A stretch of 64,000 bases of DNA, taken from positions 372,001-436,000 of the forward strand of contig NZ_CP042435.1 in NCBI RefSeq assembly GCF_007971225.1, given 5' to 3'. The stretch is from Panacibacter ginsenosidivorans (lineage in GTDB: Bacteria; Bacteroidota; Bacteroidia; Chitinophagales; Chitinophagaceae). The position numbers were made by a program, and so were the translations under genes. Every line of letters begins with the position of its first letter. Positions within the stretch are counted from its first letter, which is position 1. Under the pieces are notes generated by a model. That model ran no database searches, was not told the origin of the DNA, and saw only the letters and a list, made by a program, of their open reading frames with translations. Shown piece by piece: positions 47,065-56,008 of the stretch.

Positions 47065-48261
47065 ATGGTTCCGTCAATGAGACAATGGTTCAACGACAAT
47101 TTTACCGAAGCAAAATATAAGGCTTACCTCGAAGAACTAAATGCGCCTCATCCGGGCGCCATTGAATTTCGCATAGCAGAAACACCGGTGTTTGTTGATA
47201 AAATATTTACAGAAAAAATGCTTTCAGCCTGTGAAAGTATTGTTGATGTTATTACACAATACAATTTTAAATCGCTTACCAGTCATGCCATTCCGGAAGA
47301 TATAAAAGTGCCTAATGAAAATGACTACTCTCATTTTATTGCATTTGATTTTGGCGTTTGCGAAAATGAAGCCGGTGAACTTGAACCGCAGTTGATAGAA
47401 ATGCAGGGCTTTCCTACTTTGTTTGCTTTTGAAATATTGATTACTGAAGTTGCCAAAAAACATTTCAATGTGCCGGATAATTATGATGCTTATTTAGGTG
47501 GTTACAATAAAGAAACATACCAGCAATTATTGAAAGAAATAATCGTTGCAGAATGTGATCCTGAAAATGTGATTCTGCTCGAAATATTACCACACCAGCA
47601 AAAAACAAAAATAGATTTTTATTGCACAGAAGATTATGTCGGTATCCCTGTTGTTTGCTTAACAGAACTGATAAAAGAAGACAAAAAATTGTATTACCTC
47701 AGGAACGGAAAGAAGACCTTAGTAAAACGAATTTACAACCGTGTGATCTTTGATGACCTGCAGCAACAATCCCCGGAGATACAGGAGAAAGGAAAAATAT
47801 TATTTGAAGAATTGGATGTAGAATGGGTGCCGCATCCCAACTGGTTTTACCGCATCAGCAAGTTTACGCTGCCCTATATTGATCATCCTTATGTGCCAAA
47901 AACAAATTTTCTTAGCGATATAAAAGTATTACCAACAGACCTGGAAAATTATGTATTGAAACCGCTCTTCTCTTTTGCGGGCCAGGGCGTTGTTATTGAT
48001 GTAACCAAAGCTGATATTGATAATGTAAAAGACGCGCACAACTGGATATTGCAGCGCAAAGTAAAATATGCAGATGTTATTACTACGCCTGATATTCCTG
48101 CCAAAGCAGAGATCCGTATTTTTTATTTTTGGAAAGCAGGTGCAGCAAGACCTGTGCCTGCACAGAATCTTGCCCGTTTAAGTAAAGGCAAAATGATCGG
48201 TGTACGTTACAACAAAGACAAAGAATGGGTTGGCGGCACGCTTGCTTATTTTGAAAAATAG
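47065..48261 (+). CDS. ATP-grasp-like protein of unknown function
   Basis: 398 residues. The N-terminal half (FVDKIFTEKMLSACESIVDVI) is helical; the C-terminal half contains DLENYVLKPLFSFAGQGVVIDV, which has the Lys and glycine-rich loop of ATP-grasp enzymes, and KAEIRIFYFWKAGAARPVPAQNLARLSKGKMIGV. The family is conserved in Bacteroidota, but I cannot name its substrate. No signal peptide, so cytoplasmic. It probably ligates a carboxylate to an amine or thiol by way of an acyl phosphate, by analogy only. It is monocistronic. Confidence 0.7.
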   Translation: MVPSMRQWFNDNFTEAKYKAYLEELNAPHPGAIEFRIAETPVFVDKIFTEKMLSACESIVDVITQYNFKSLTSHAIPEDIKVPNENDYSHFIAFDFGVCENEAGELEPQLIEMQGFPTLFAFEILITEVAKKHFNVPDNYDAYLGGYNKETYQQLLKEIIVAECDPENVILLEILPHQQKTKIDFYCTEDYVGIPVVCLTELIKEDKKLYYLRNGKKTLVKRIYNRVIFDDLQQQSPEIQEKGKILFEELDVEWVPHPNWFYRISKFTLPYIDHPYVPKTNFLSDIKVLPTDLENYVLKPLFSFAGQGVVIDVTKADIDNVKDAHNWILQRKVKYADVITTPDIPAKAEIRIFYFWKAGAARPVPAQNLARLSKGKMIGVRYNKDKEWVGGTLAYFEK

Positions 48262-48296
48262 TTTGTACTTAACTGTGGTGCTGCTATCATGCTTTG

Positions 48297-48316
48297 GTTG
48301 TGTCACTCACTTGTAC
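48297..48316 (-). repeat. Dispersed intergenic repeat, class A
   Basis: Perfect core, 35 bases after the ATP-grasp-like stop. It faces the copy at 48390 across 73 bases by their GTAC ends. Confidence 0.93.
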
Positions 48317-48389
48317 GTTCTAAACAGATGTCAGCTATCAGAGATCAGCATTCAGTAAACAATGCCTATTAACTGAAACCTATTCGACA

Positions 48390-48409
48390 GTACAAGAGTG
48401 CGACGCAAC
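48390..48409 (+). repeat. Dispersed intergenic repeat, class B
   Basis: Perfect class B core followed by AGGCGATGAGAAAAG and ACAGGTGGTTACAAAAA. Confidence 0.93.
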
Positions 48410-48440
48410 AGGCGATGAGAAAAGATATACAGGTGGTTAC

Positions 48441-48475
48441 AAAAAGCGCATCGTCCTATTTGAGAGACGATGCTT
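48441..48475 (-). terminator. Terminator of the penicillin acylase/small membrane protein unit
   Basis: Stem GCATCGTC/GACGATGC. On the minus strand it is followed by GCTTTTTG, just after the stop at 48482. Confidence 0.75.
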
Positions 48476-48481
48476 AAATAT

Positions 48482-48829
48482 TCACTTTGCCTTACCTCTT
48501 GCAAAGCTTCCGCTCATAGCAGCAAATGCAGATACAAGCCCGCCGATAAATGCAGATAATAAAATAACAGTGATGGAAGAAGTGCCTACTTTTAAGATGG
48601 CTGCTACTTTTGCAGCAAGGATATGATCGTTCATATAATCTAATACCAGGGTATGTACGGTGAATAAAAGAAAGATACCAAAGAAACCTGAAACAAAGGC
48701 CAGGCCTGCTTTCTGGTGTATGAATAGCCCAACAATAAATGAAGTAACGGCAAAACTCCACCAGGGAAAATATAGTGGTGCAGCATGGCCAAGCAAAGCA
48801 GTAAGTAAAATGGCTATAAAAAATTTCAT
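48482..48829 (-). CDS. Small integral membrane protein
   Basis: 115 residues, largely hydrophobic, with about four helices (FFIAILLTALLGHAA, WWSFAVTSFIVGLFI, LAFVSGFFGIFLLFTVHTLVL and ITVILLSAFIGGLVSAFAAMSG). The C-terminus is basic (FARGKAK). I do not recognise the family. Its ATG overlaps the stop of the penicillin acylase gene by four bases (ATGA), so the two are co-translated and may act together. Confidence 0.78.
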   Translation of the reverse strand: MKFFIAILLTALLGHAAPLYFPWWSFAVTSFIVGLFIHQKAGLAFVSGFFGIFLLFTVHTLVLDYMNDHILAAKVAAILKVGTSSITVILLSAFIGGLVSAFAAMSGSFARGKAK

Positions 48830-51300
48830 GTTGTTTGCCTTGATTTACTGAAAGTGATCTTTCCTTTCAACGTGGTTTGTTTTTGTAATGTTGCTTTATC
48901 GGTAAACAGCAATTTATAATACCGGCCTGCAATATAATCATCAATAAAAGCATCGTAATATTTACTGCCGGGATTACCACTTTGTCCCCCGGGATAAATA
49001 GCATATGCATTTATATCATCGGTAAGTTCTACTATCATTTTCCAGCTTGGGCCGTTGTATTGCTTATAGGCATTGATGATATCTTCGCCGCCGCCTGCAA
49101 ATAAATTAAGCCTGCTTAATGAAGGTATTTTTAATAAGTGCAATACGCCGCTGTTCTTGAATTTACCCCATGCAAGCCTGTCTTCTTCATCCATCAGTTT
49201 AACTTCAGGAATAATTTTTTTGAAAGCTGCATTAACGTCATCAGCAATTGTTTCCTTTTCTGTTGTGTTGATATCATCAGCAAAAAGTTTTACAGAGTCT
49301 TTTATCATCGATTCCAGTAAGGTACTTTTTTGCGGCATTACTAATGGCAATTGTGATTGCCCAAGTTCATCTCCGTAGACTATCACTTTTAAACTATCCC
49401 ACCATAAGTTAAATATGGTCGTTGCTTCAGATGCTGCATCATTGCGAAGATTCCAGGCTTTAAACGTATCCAGGTATTTTTGTTCGTCTCCGCTTAATGT
49501 ATTGTCATACATAAAACGTAATAATACAGGCCTTGCCATTTCTGCAAAGAGGTTATAATTATTGTTCTGCATCTGTTGCATTGAATCAACAGTTGCATCA
49601 TGCATATTTGTCAACAACCTGTTTATCAGTATACCCCTGTATAGCGGATATTTGCCACCAAGATAATATGGGTACGATGTATCATAAGGATACTGATTAG
49701 CGCTGCTTACGAAACCTCGTGCGGGGTTATGCATTGTAAAGTTAAGGCTGTCTGGTACATAACCGCGCCAGGCAAATGTGCTGTCACTACCAGGCATTAC
49801 AAAATCGCCCTGCCTTCTCCATTTTGCCGGGAACTTACCTTGCTGGCGCAAGGCTATGTCGCCATTCTTTGTGGCAAAAGCAAAATTTTGACCAGGACAT
49901 TTGTAAGTATTAATAGCTGATTTATAGTCTTCAAAATTCTTCGCTTTATTAAGCTGGTAAAAAGTTTTTAGTTCATCGCTTTCTTCATGTGCCATCCATT
50001 TAACTGCATAAGCTTTACCGGTATGTAATTTATCAGGAAATGAAGTATCATACATAACAGGTCCCCAAACGGTCATCGGTATTTGCAGTGTATCATCGGG
50101 TTTGCCTTTTATCTTTATGATCTCCTGCCTGAAAGTGGTTGTGTACCATGTACTGTCGAACATGTATTCCTGCCTGGTACTGTCTTTGAATGTTATTTCA
50201 TAATAGTCCCGTACATCTCTTTCAGCATTGGTTACACCCCATGCACAACTATCATTAAATCCTATTACTATACAGGGTGCTCCCGGAAGACTTGCGCCGT
50301 ATACATTTAAGCCTGGTGCGGAGATCTGCATTTCATACCAGATAGAGGGAAGGTTAAGGTTTAAATGTGGATCGTTACAAAGTATTGGTCTTTTACTTTT
50401 AGATTTACTGCTGTCAATAGCCCAGTTATTACTGCCATTGTCGTAGTCAGGTTTTATATCGGTAAATGCTGTTGCTGCTTCTTTAAAGATTAAGTACGCA
50501 GAATCTGCTAATGTTGGGGGTATAATGTCTGCCCCACGTTTTGGAAAAACAGTTCCCCTTGGATTGACCGGATCAAGTGAATCAGCCTGGTAAGGATATA
50601 AGGCTTCAAATTGCTCTTTTGTAAATATCGATCTGGCATTGGTCATTTCAAAATCCTGTTCAAAACCAGCAAGATCCCAGGCCATATACTTTGCCAATAA
50701 TGCCGTACGTAAATTAGTCCAGGGTTCAGGTTTATAATCGAGTAATTTGAATTCAAAAGGGTAACTGCTTTCATCAAGTGAATTAATGTAAGCATTTACC
50801 CCATCGGTGTATGCATCACAGGCTGCTTTAAGTCCGGAATCCTGTTCCATTGCCTTTAAAGTATTTTCAGCACCATACACCATTCCCAGCCGCCTGAAGA
50901 ATTTATCTATGTTATGAAAGTTTGTTCCATTACTGCTATCGCCCATTATTTCGCTAAGCCGCCCGCCTGCTGCATTTGTCTGAAATTCCATTTGCCATAA
51001 ACGGAACTTTGCATGCAGGTACCCCTGTATAAAATAAGCATCATGTTCATTGGTTGCATATATGTGCGGCACCAGGCGGTCATCAAGATAAACTTCTGAA
51101 TTACCCTGTAAATTATCTGAGATCATTGCCTCATCAAATGATGTATTTGTTGGTTCAGCATTTTGCCAGAAACCTTTTTGCGGCGAAAGAAGGTAGCCCA
51201 GCTTTGGTGTTTTACCACCATTAACAGATAATTGTATATTTAAAGTATATACTAAACCAATTGTAGCAGCAACAGAAAGTAAAAACGGGATAATTCTCAT
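48826..51300 (-). CDS. Penicillin acylase-family Ntn hydrolase
   Basis: 824 residues, exported (MRIIPFLLSVAATIGLVYTL). Members are made as one chain that cuts itself before a serine to give alpha and beta subunits. Here DNGSNNWAIDSSKSKSKRPIL at about 288-307 gives the nucleophile Ser 290. The alpha part has ATNEHDAYFIQGYLHAKFRLWQME, the beta part CNDPHLNLNLPSIWYEM and NAERDVRDYYEI. Family enzymes split amides such as penicillin or acyl-homoserine lactones; the natural substrate here is unknown. It overlaps the small membrane protein gene by four bases. Confidence 0.92.
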   Translation of the reverse strand: MRIIPFLLSVAATIGLVYTLNIQLSVNGGKTPKLGYLLSPQKGFWQNAEPTNTSFDEAMISDNLQGNSEVYLDDRLVPHIYATNEHDAYFIQGYLHAKFRLWQMEFQTNAAGGRLSEIMGDSSNGTNFHNIDKFFRRLGMVYGAENTLKAMEQDSGLKAACDAYTDGVNAYINSLDESSYPFEFKLLDYKPEPWTNLRTALLAKYMAWDLAGFEQDFEMTNARSIFTKEQFEALYPYQADSLDPVNPRGTVFPKRGADIIPPTLADSAYLIFKEAATAFTDIKPDYDNGSNNWAIDSSKSKSKRPILCNDPHLNLNLPSIWYEMQISAPGLNVYGASLPGAPCIVIGFNDSCAWGVTNAERDVRDYYEITFKDSTRQEYMFDSTWYTTTFRQEIIKIKGKPDDTLQIPMTVWGPVMYDTSFPDKLHTGKAYAVKWMAHEESDELKTFYQLNKAKNFEDYKSAINTYKCPGQNFAFATKNGDIALRQQGKFPAKWRRQGDFVMPGSDSTFAWRGYVPDSLNFTMHNPARGFVSSANQYPYDTSYPYYLGGKYPLYRGILINRLLTNMHDATVDSMQQMQNNNYNLFAEMARPVLLRFMYDNTLSGDEQKYLDTFKAWNLRNDAASEATTIFNLWWDSLKVIVYGDELGQSQLPLVMPQKSTLLESMIKDSVKLFADDINTTEKETIADDVNAAFKKIIPEVKLMDEEDRLAWGKFKNSGVLHLLKIPSLSRLNLFAGGGEDIINAYKQYNGPSWKMIVELTDDINAYAIYPGGQSGNPGSKYYDAFIDDYIAGRYYKLLFTDKATLQKQTTLKGKITFSKSRQTT

Positions 51301-51773
51301 GTAATAACAAATAAAGTTTGAAAGTAGTAATATTTACAACATAAAAAATTACAGAGTTAACTGTTAACGGTTTATAATTAGAAAGGTTTAAGGCATTTTT
51401 GAGAAAAGGGTGTTAGGTTTACATGAATACCGAATGGATATATGCTGCACCGGCTGAATTGACCCATACCAAACAAACGGTCAAATATATTTCAAGACAA
51501 TGTGACTGTTAGTATGTGCAAAGTTTCAGTAAAAGTTTTAAAAGATTGTTTAGACTATACCCGGGACAAGTGAGGAAACAGGGGGCAGTGAAAAGTGAGT
51601 GGTGATGAAGCAAGCGTGAGGTGAACGAAGTATGAAATGAGGATGTTCAGGAAAGTATTATATACACTACAGTAACAATCCAAAAGGAAGCAGGCAAACT
51701 TTAACTGCAGTGCCTCTGCAGGTACGTTTCCAGGAAATTTAAATGTCTGTTGGGCTTTGCAGCACTATTTATT
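51301..51773. other. 473-base intergenic region
   Basis: AT-rich spacer between mlaD (ending at 51774) and the penicillin acylase start. It contains GTGAAAAGTGAGTGGTGATGAAG around 51590 and a doubtful decayed repeat near 51570. No gene is seen. Confidence 0.4.
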
Positions 51774-52769
51774 TTATGGTTTTGCTTTTGCTTTTTCTTT
51801 CTTTTTGAAAAACCCCTTCAATAAAAAGTTATGCTGCAGTGCTTCAAGATCTTCATCTAATTTCTGACTGCCGCTTTCTAGATTTTTTAAAGTTGTTTTT
51901 AAAGAAGCTGCAGCGGCAGAATCATTTAATAAAACACCTACAGCATTACCTTTTTCATTTAACCTGTTGCTCACCGTTTCCAGGTTGGCGGTAAACCGGC
52001 TTACTGCGCTGGCAGCATTTTCTAATTGTAGTAACGTTCCTTTAATGCTACTGTAAGCAACAGTATCGTTTACCAGATCATGTATAGAATTACCCTGAGT
52101 GTTGAGTTTACCGGAGAAATCCTGCAGGTTAAATAATACATTTTTACTACTTACAGAAGCTGTTTTAAAATTAGCAACTGTTGACTGCAGGTTATCAACA
52201 GTAGTTCTTAGTTTAATAGCTATAACAGAATCGTTTAATAAAGTACCTAAGGTACCTTTTCCGCTATCTATCTTTTTGCTGATACTTTTAAAGTCATTGG
52301 TTATCTCCAGTAAGTTTTTATTATTGGCCTGCAATGTAGCCAGCATATCGTCTGTACTCAGTGCTTTTTCCACCGATAAATAATCATTTTTTTCTACGTG
52401 CGGTGTGGTAGCATTGCCTCCGTAAATAATAATAATCTTATTACCAATTAATCCATCAGAACCAATCTTTGCTTTAGCATCTTTGTGTATCTGAGATTGT
52501 GCATCCTGCTCAATACTCATCGTAACCAGCACCTGTGAATTGCCATAAAAGCTTATTTTTTTTACAGTACCCACTTTAACTCCCGAAAACCAGATATTGC
52601 CTCCTTTAAGTAAACCGCTTACATCATTAAACACCGCATTAATAGTAAATGATTTTACAAAAGTCTTTTTCTGCCCGCCTAAGGTAAATACTGTAACAAC
52701 CAATATCACCAAAGCAAGGAATATAAAAATTCCTACTATTACAGGTCTGTTATTTTTTAGTGGTTTCAT
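51774..52769 (-). CDS. mlaD: MlaD-type MCE-domain protein of a lipid ABC transporter
   Basis: 331 residues. One N-terminal membrane helix (PVIVGIFIFLALVILVVTVFTLGG, about 9-30) then the MCE domain (FTINAVFNDVSGLLKGGNIWFSGVKVGTVKKISFYGNSQVLVTMSIE, about 42-90, up to 120), followed by a long helical, coiled-coil-prone tail. It forms a lipid-binding hexameric ring in the periplasm and carries phospholipid between the membranes. The order mlaE-mlaF-mlaD on the minus strand is standard. There are three bases between mlaF and mlaD. The tail has two near-identical segments (FSGKLNTQGNSIHDLVND and SNRLNEKGNAVGVLLND). Confidence 0.92.
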   Translation of the reverse strand: MKPLKNNRPVIVGIFIFLALVILVVTVFTLGGQKKTFVKSFTINAVFNDVSGLLKGGNIWFSGVKVGTVKKISFYGNSQVLVTMSIEQDAQSQIHKDAKAKIGSDGLIGNKIIIIYGGNATTPHVEKNDYLSVEKALSTDDMLATLQANNKNLLEITNDFKSISKKIDSGKGTLGTLLNDSVIAIKLRTTVDNLQSTVANFKTASVSSKNVLFNLQDFSGKLNTQGNSIHDLVNDTVAYSSIKGTLLQLENAASAVSRFTANLETVSNRLNEKGNAVGVLLNDSAAAASLKTTLKNLESGSQKLDEDLEALQHNFLLKGFFKKKEKAKAKP

Positions 52770-52772
52770 TTG

Positions 52773-53549
52773 CTAGTTAATAAAATTGTAATCGTAAAAA
52801 GTTCTTACTGCCGTATCCTGTGTATTAAACACCTCTTCAAAACTGCCCGTTGTCAAAAATTTTCCATCCAATAACATTGCTACCCTGTTGGCTGTAGCTT
52901 TTGCACAGGTAAGATCATGTGTAATGATGATGGAACTTGTATTGTATTGCTGTTGCACTTTTAAAATAAGATTATTTATTTCAATAGAAGTTATAGGATC
53001 GAGGCCAGACGTTGGTTCATCATACAACATAATTTCCGGTTGCAGAATTAGTGTACGTGCTATGCCAATACGTTTCTTTTGGCCCCCTGATAGTTCCGAT
53101 GGCATCTGGTTGATGGTTTGTGATAATCCTACATCATTCAACACTGCTTCAATGGCATTGTTAACTTCTTTGGAGCTTAAATTACGACGGTTCCTTACCA
53201 GTGGAAATGCCAAGTTTTCCTTTACACTCATACTATCATACAAGGCACTGCTTTGAAAAGAAAATCCTATTTTCAAACGTAGTTGTTGCAATGCTGCGGT
53301 ACTTATTTTATCTACTTCCTGCCCCAATACTTTTACCATACCGCTGTCTGGCTTAAGCAGGCCGGAAATAATTTTTATTAAAACAGATTTACCACTTCCT
53401 GAGCGGCCCAGCACGGCAATATTTTCTCCTTTGAAAATATCAATATTAATCCCATTAAGTACTGTAAGTGCGCCAAAAGATTTCTTTAAATCTCTTATGG
53501 AGATCACCGGCTCTTTATCATCATCCTGTATATCTTCTTTATCTGTCAA
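52773..53549 (-). CDS. mlaF: MlaF-type ABC transporter ATP-binding protein
   Basis: 258-residue ATPase of the Mla phospholipid transporter. Walker A LGRSGSGKSVLIKIISG (about 47-63), the Q-loop in FSFQSSALYDSMSV, signature LSGGQKKRIGIARTL and Walker B IMLYDEPTSGLDP are all intact. It begins MTDKEDIQDDDKEPVISIRDL. It is separated from mlaE by a 261-base spacer filled with two inverted repeat copies, whereas mlaD follows with three bases between them. Confidence 0.95.
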   Translation of the reverse strand: MTDKEDIQDDDKEPVISIRDLKKSFGALTVLNGINIDIFKGENIAVLGRSGSGKSVLIKIISGLLKPDSGMVKVLGQEVDKISTAALQQLRLKIGFSFQSSALYDSMSVKENLAFPLVRNRRNLSSKEVNNAIEAVLNDVGLSQTINQMPSELSGGQKKRIGIARTLILQPEIMLYDEPTSGLDPITSIEINNLILKVQQQYNTSSIIITHDLTCAKATANRVAMLLDGKFLTTGSFEEVFNTQDTAVRTFYDYNFIN

Positions 53550-53628
53550 TTTTTATAATCTTATAGCTTAAAAGAAATCAATAAATTTTTTTTTTATGAA
53601 TCCAACTGAACATTTTCATGGCATCCCG

Positions 53629-53648
53629 GTTGCGTCGCACGCTTGTGC
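53629..53648 (-). repeat. Dispersed intergenic repeat, class B variant
   Basis: CGTGCGACG variant with GCACAAG. Outer flank CATTTTCATGGCATCCC. It faces the copy at 53753. Both lie between mlaE and mlaF. Confidence 0.9.
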
Positions 53649-53664
53649 TCATGAATACAGAGCA

Positions 53665-53735
53665 ACAAGTGAAAAGCCAAACGTCAAAAGTGAAAACTGG
53701 TTTTAATTCGACTTTTCACCTTTCACTTTCATTGA
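53665..53735. repeat. Inverted GTGAAAAG / CTTTTCAC low-complexity stretch
   Basis: AGTGAAAAG and AAAGTGAAAA on the left pair with CTTTTCACC and TTTCACTTTC on the right, inside the spacer between the two dispersed repeats in the mla operon. Related in style to the sequence at 46930-47040. Confidence 0.45.
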
Positions 53736-53752
53736 TCAACCAGGTTCCAAGC

Positions 53753-53772
53753 GTACAAGTGAGTGACACAAC
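53753..53772 (+). repeat. Dispersed intergenic repeat, class A
   Basis: Perfect core followed by AGGCGATGATAGCAGCAG, 39 bases before the mlaE stop on the minus strand. Confidence 0.93.
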
Positions 53773-53810
53773 AGGCGATGATAGCAGCAGCGCAGCTCAC
53801 TAAAAAATCT

Positions 53811-54620
53811 TTACCTTATTGCATTTACAAACTGCACTATCACCATTTCTTCTATAAAAATTAAGAACATAGAAAGCACGACCGCTAAATTGGCTGCCCT
53901 TCCTACACCCTGTGTACCGTTTTGCGCATAGTAGCCCTGGTAACAACCAGCCACTCCGATAGTAAAGCCAAACACAATAGCTTTAAAAATGGAGGAAAAT
54001 ATATCAAGGAATGAAATGGTAGTAAATGCACTTTTAAAAAATGCAGTAAAGCTGGTAAGTTCGTTGGCATGTATATTCAGATATGCGCCCATCATACCAA
54101 TAAAACCTGTATACAATACCAATACAGGCAACATAAAAGTGATAGCGAGAATACGGGTTACTACAAGAAATTTAAATGGATTTGTTGCGGATACTTCCAT
54201 AGCATCGATCTGCTCGGTAACTTTCATGGAGCCTAATTCTGCACCTATATTAGAACCTACTTTACCTGCTGCTATTAAAGCGGTAACCAACGGCGCCAAT
54301 GCTCTTATAATTGCAATAGATATAAGTGAAGGCAACCATGAACTCGCGCCGAAAGTTGATAAAGACGGACGTGATTGTTTGGTAAAAACAATACCGGTAA
54401 TAAAACCGGTTAAAGAAACAAGTGGCAGTGATCTATAACCAACCTGGTAACACTGGTTGATGACTTCTTTAAATTCAAAAGGACGCGAAAATGTTTCTTT
54501 GAAAAAGTGACCAATAAATACGTATACATTATAGACTCCTGAAAAAAAAGAATCTGTTTTTCCTGAAATAAAAAATTTCTTTTCGGGCAAAGCTGATGAA
54601 TTTTCTGAATCAGTTTTCAT
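53811..54620 (-). CDS. mlaE: MlaE-type ABC transporter permease
   Basis: 269 residues with about five to six helices. GYRSLPLVSLTGFITGIVFTKQSRPSL (about 73-99), ALIAAGKVGSNIGAELGSMKVTEQIDAMEVSATNPFKFLVVTRILA and the C-terminal GTQGVGRAANLAVVLSMFLIFIEEMVIVQ are the MlaE/YrbE permease signature. It is the inner-membrane part of the Mla phospholipid transport system. The start is MKTDSENSSALPEKKFFISG. It is first of mlaE-mlaF-mlaD. Confidence 0.95.
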   Translation of the reverse strand: MKTDSENSSALPEKKFFISGKTDSFFSGVYNVYVFIGHFFKETFSRPFEFKEVINQCYQVGYRSLPLVSLTGFITGIVFTKQSRPSLSTFGASSWLPSLISIAIIRALAPLVTALIAAGKVGSNIGAELGSMKVTEQIDAMEVSATNPFKFLVVTRILAITFMLPVLVLYTGFIGMMGAYLNIHANELTSFTAFFKSAFTTISFLDIFSSIFKAIVFGFTIGVAGCYQGYYAQNGTQGVGRAANLAVVLSMFLIFIEEMVIVQFVNAIR

Positions 54621-54977
54621 TTGTTATCGGTTAGTATCTCTAATATACATACAAAAAATTGGATACCTCTAACCTTTTCAAAACTTAGTCCAGTTTATGC
54701 GGTGGGAATATTTTTGTAGAAATAGCTTCCCGGTAGAATTTGAAATCAAAAAGCAGTATGCCCATTTTCCATATTGGTAAGACCCAATGTGCAATGTTAT
54801 TACTTTCGATAAATTATTTCAAACTAAAATATCAATTGATTCAAATGTTTGGGTGGCTGGCTAATTATAGGTATGAAAATTTACAAATAATGCTTACTGT
54901 GTAGAAAACTATTCCCGTTATATATTATTTGTGGTATTCTTGAAAAATTTTTCAACAACTTTTTTGATATATCGTTA
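54621..54977. other. 357-base intergenic region
   Basis: AT-rich spacer between divergently spaced minus-strand genes. A weak inverted repeat GGTTAG/CTAACC lies near 54629 and 54670. I see no ORF, dispersed repeat or terminator. Confidence 0.4.
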
Positions 54978-55358
54978 TCAATTCAAAAAATGTGCTTTTA
55001 CAAAAGCGTGCCGTTGGTTTTCAGTCATATTATATGACTGGCTTACTTCGATTTTCATTTTATCGAAATGATGATCTTTTTTTAAGATGTTAAAAAGTTC
55101 AGCTTTTGCATCGGTAGGACCAAAAAGAAAAACTTCATCAAATTTCTTTATATCCTCTCCCAACTCATGATAATATGCCCATTGCTGTTGTTGTTCTTTA
55201 TTATGCATCAGGTGCTCACTTTTCTCGAGGCTTTGTTCCTTTGAAAAATGTGTAAATTTTGATCTTATTACTTTGGTATTGATAGTATCTGATGAGTATT
55301 CCATCAGGTATGCAATTGAATGATCCATCCAGATACCAATTTTTCTTTTTATGTCCAT
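54978..55358 (-). CDS. Small hypothetical protein, possibly eRF1-domain-3-like
   Basis: 126 residues. It begins MDIKRKIGIWMDHSIAYLMEY, then a His- and Gln-rich helical middle (SEHLMHNKEQQQQWAYYHELGEDIKKFDEVFLFGPTDAKAELFNIL written in parts: KEQQQQWAYYHELGEDIKKF, DEVFLFGPTDAKAELF). The order strand, long helix, FLFGP turn and helix recalls the domain found in host-attachment/eRF1-domain-3-like proteins. That similarity is tentative. No signal peptide. Confidence 0.55.
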   Translation of the reverse strand: MDIKRKIGIWMDHSIAYLMEYSSDTINTKVIRSKFTHFSKEQSLEKSEHLMHNKEQQQQWAYYHELGEDIKKFDEVFLFGPTDAKAELFNILKKDHHFDKMKIEVSQSYNMTENQRHAFVKAHFLN

Positions 55359-56008
55359 ATTTTTATTTCAAAATTGTTATAGAAACACTGTTGGCGTTGT
55401 TTATTATCTTTTTTACTTCGTATTATATTCTTCTTCCCTGAATTCAAGTTCAGTTACATTATTCATACCCGCTTTTTATTATAGTTGAGATCATTTTAAA
55501 ACGCTCATTTGCTTTTTATAGCTTTCGGTCTGTGCTCAGGTATTATAATTGACTGGCCTGTTGATTTTTTGATGATCTTTTTACTTACAACCGATTTTGG
55601 TATATACTATTATTTCAACAGTAATGAATGCTGTTGATTTTTCCATATAAAGTTATTTTGAGCCAATAAAAACAAGAAAGTGAATGAGTGAAGTTGTAAA
55701 ATAATTTCTTTTTTTTTGCTATTTATTTCATTTATACAATGCTGTAAGTTTTATTATCTGTGTACGTTAATACAAATTAAAAAAAGGGAAACGGTGATAC
55801 AATTCATGGCTCCTTTTCAAGAGACTATTATTTTTGTATACAGTATGAGTGTGATTTAGCTTATTCAAACTCTACTCATGTAAACTTTTTGAATTTCTGG
55901 TTCTAAAAGGTTTTCATTACAAACTCCTTACAGGATTGGCAGGAGCTTGTAATTTTACACTTATTTTTTGGTACAGACTCAAAATAGTTTAGACAAAACA
56001 TCAAACTA
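55359..56008. other. 650-base region without recognisable genes
   Basis: AT-rich. The only structure is an imperfect inverted repeat (ACAAACTCC / GGAGCTTGT) near 55920-55951 with no T run. No dispersed repeat copy lies here, although the region is the longest gene-free stretch of the window. Confidence 0.45.

Noticed and set aside
51568-51600. GGACAAGTGAGGAAACAG near 51570 as a further decayed repeat
   Set aside because: It matches the core only if four bases are deleted and other substitutions are allowed; the flank is not conserved well enough to count.
53618-53803. Reading frame MASRLRRTLVL in the mlaE-mlaF spacer
   Set aside because: It is made of the repeat and low-complexity sequence and has no homologous family.
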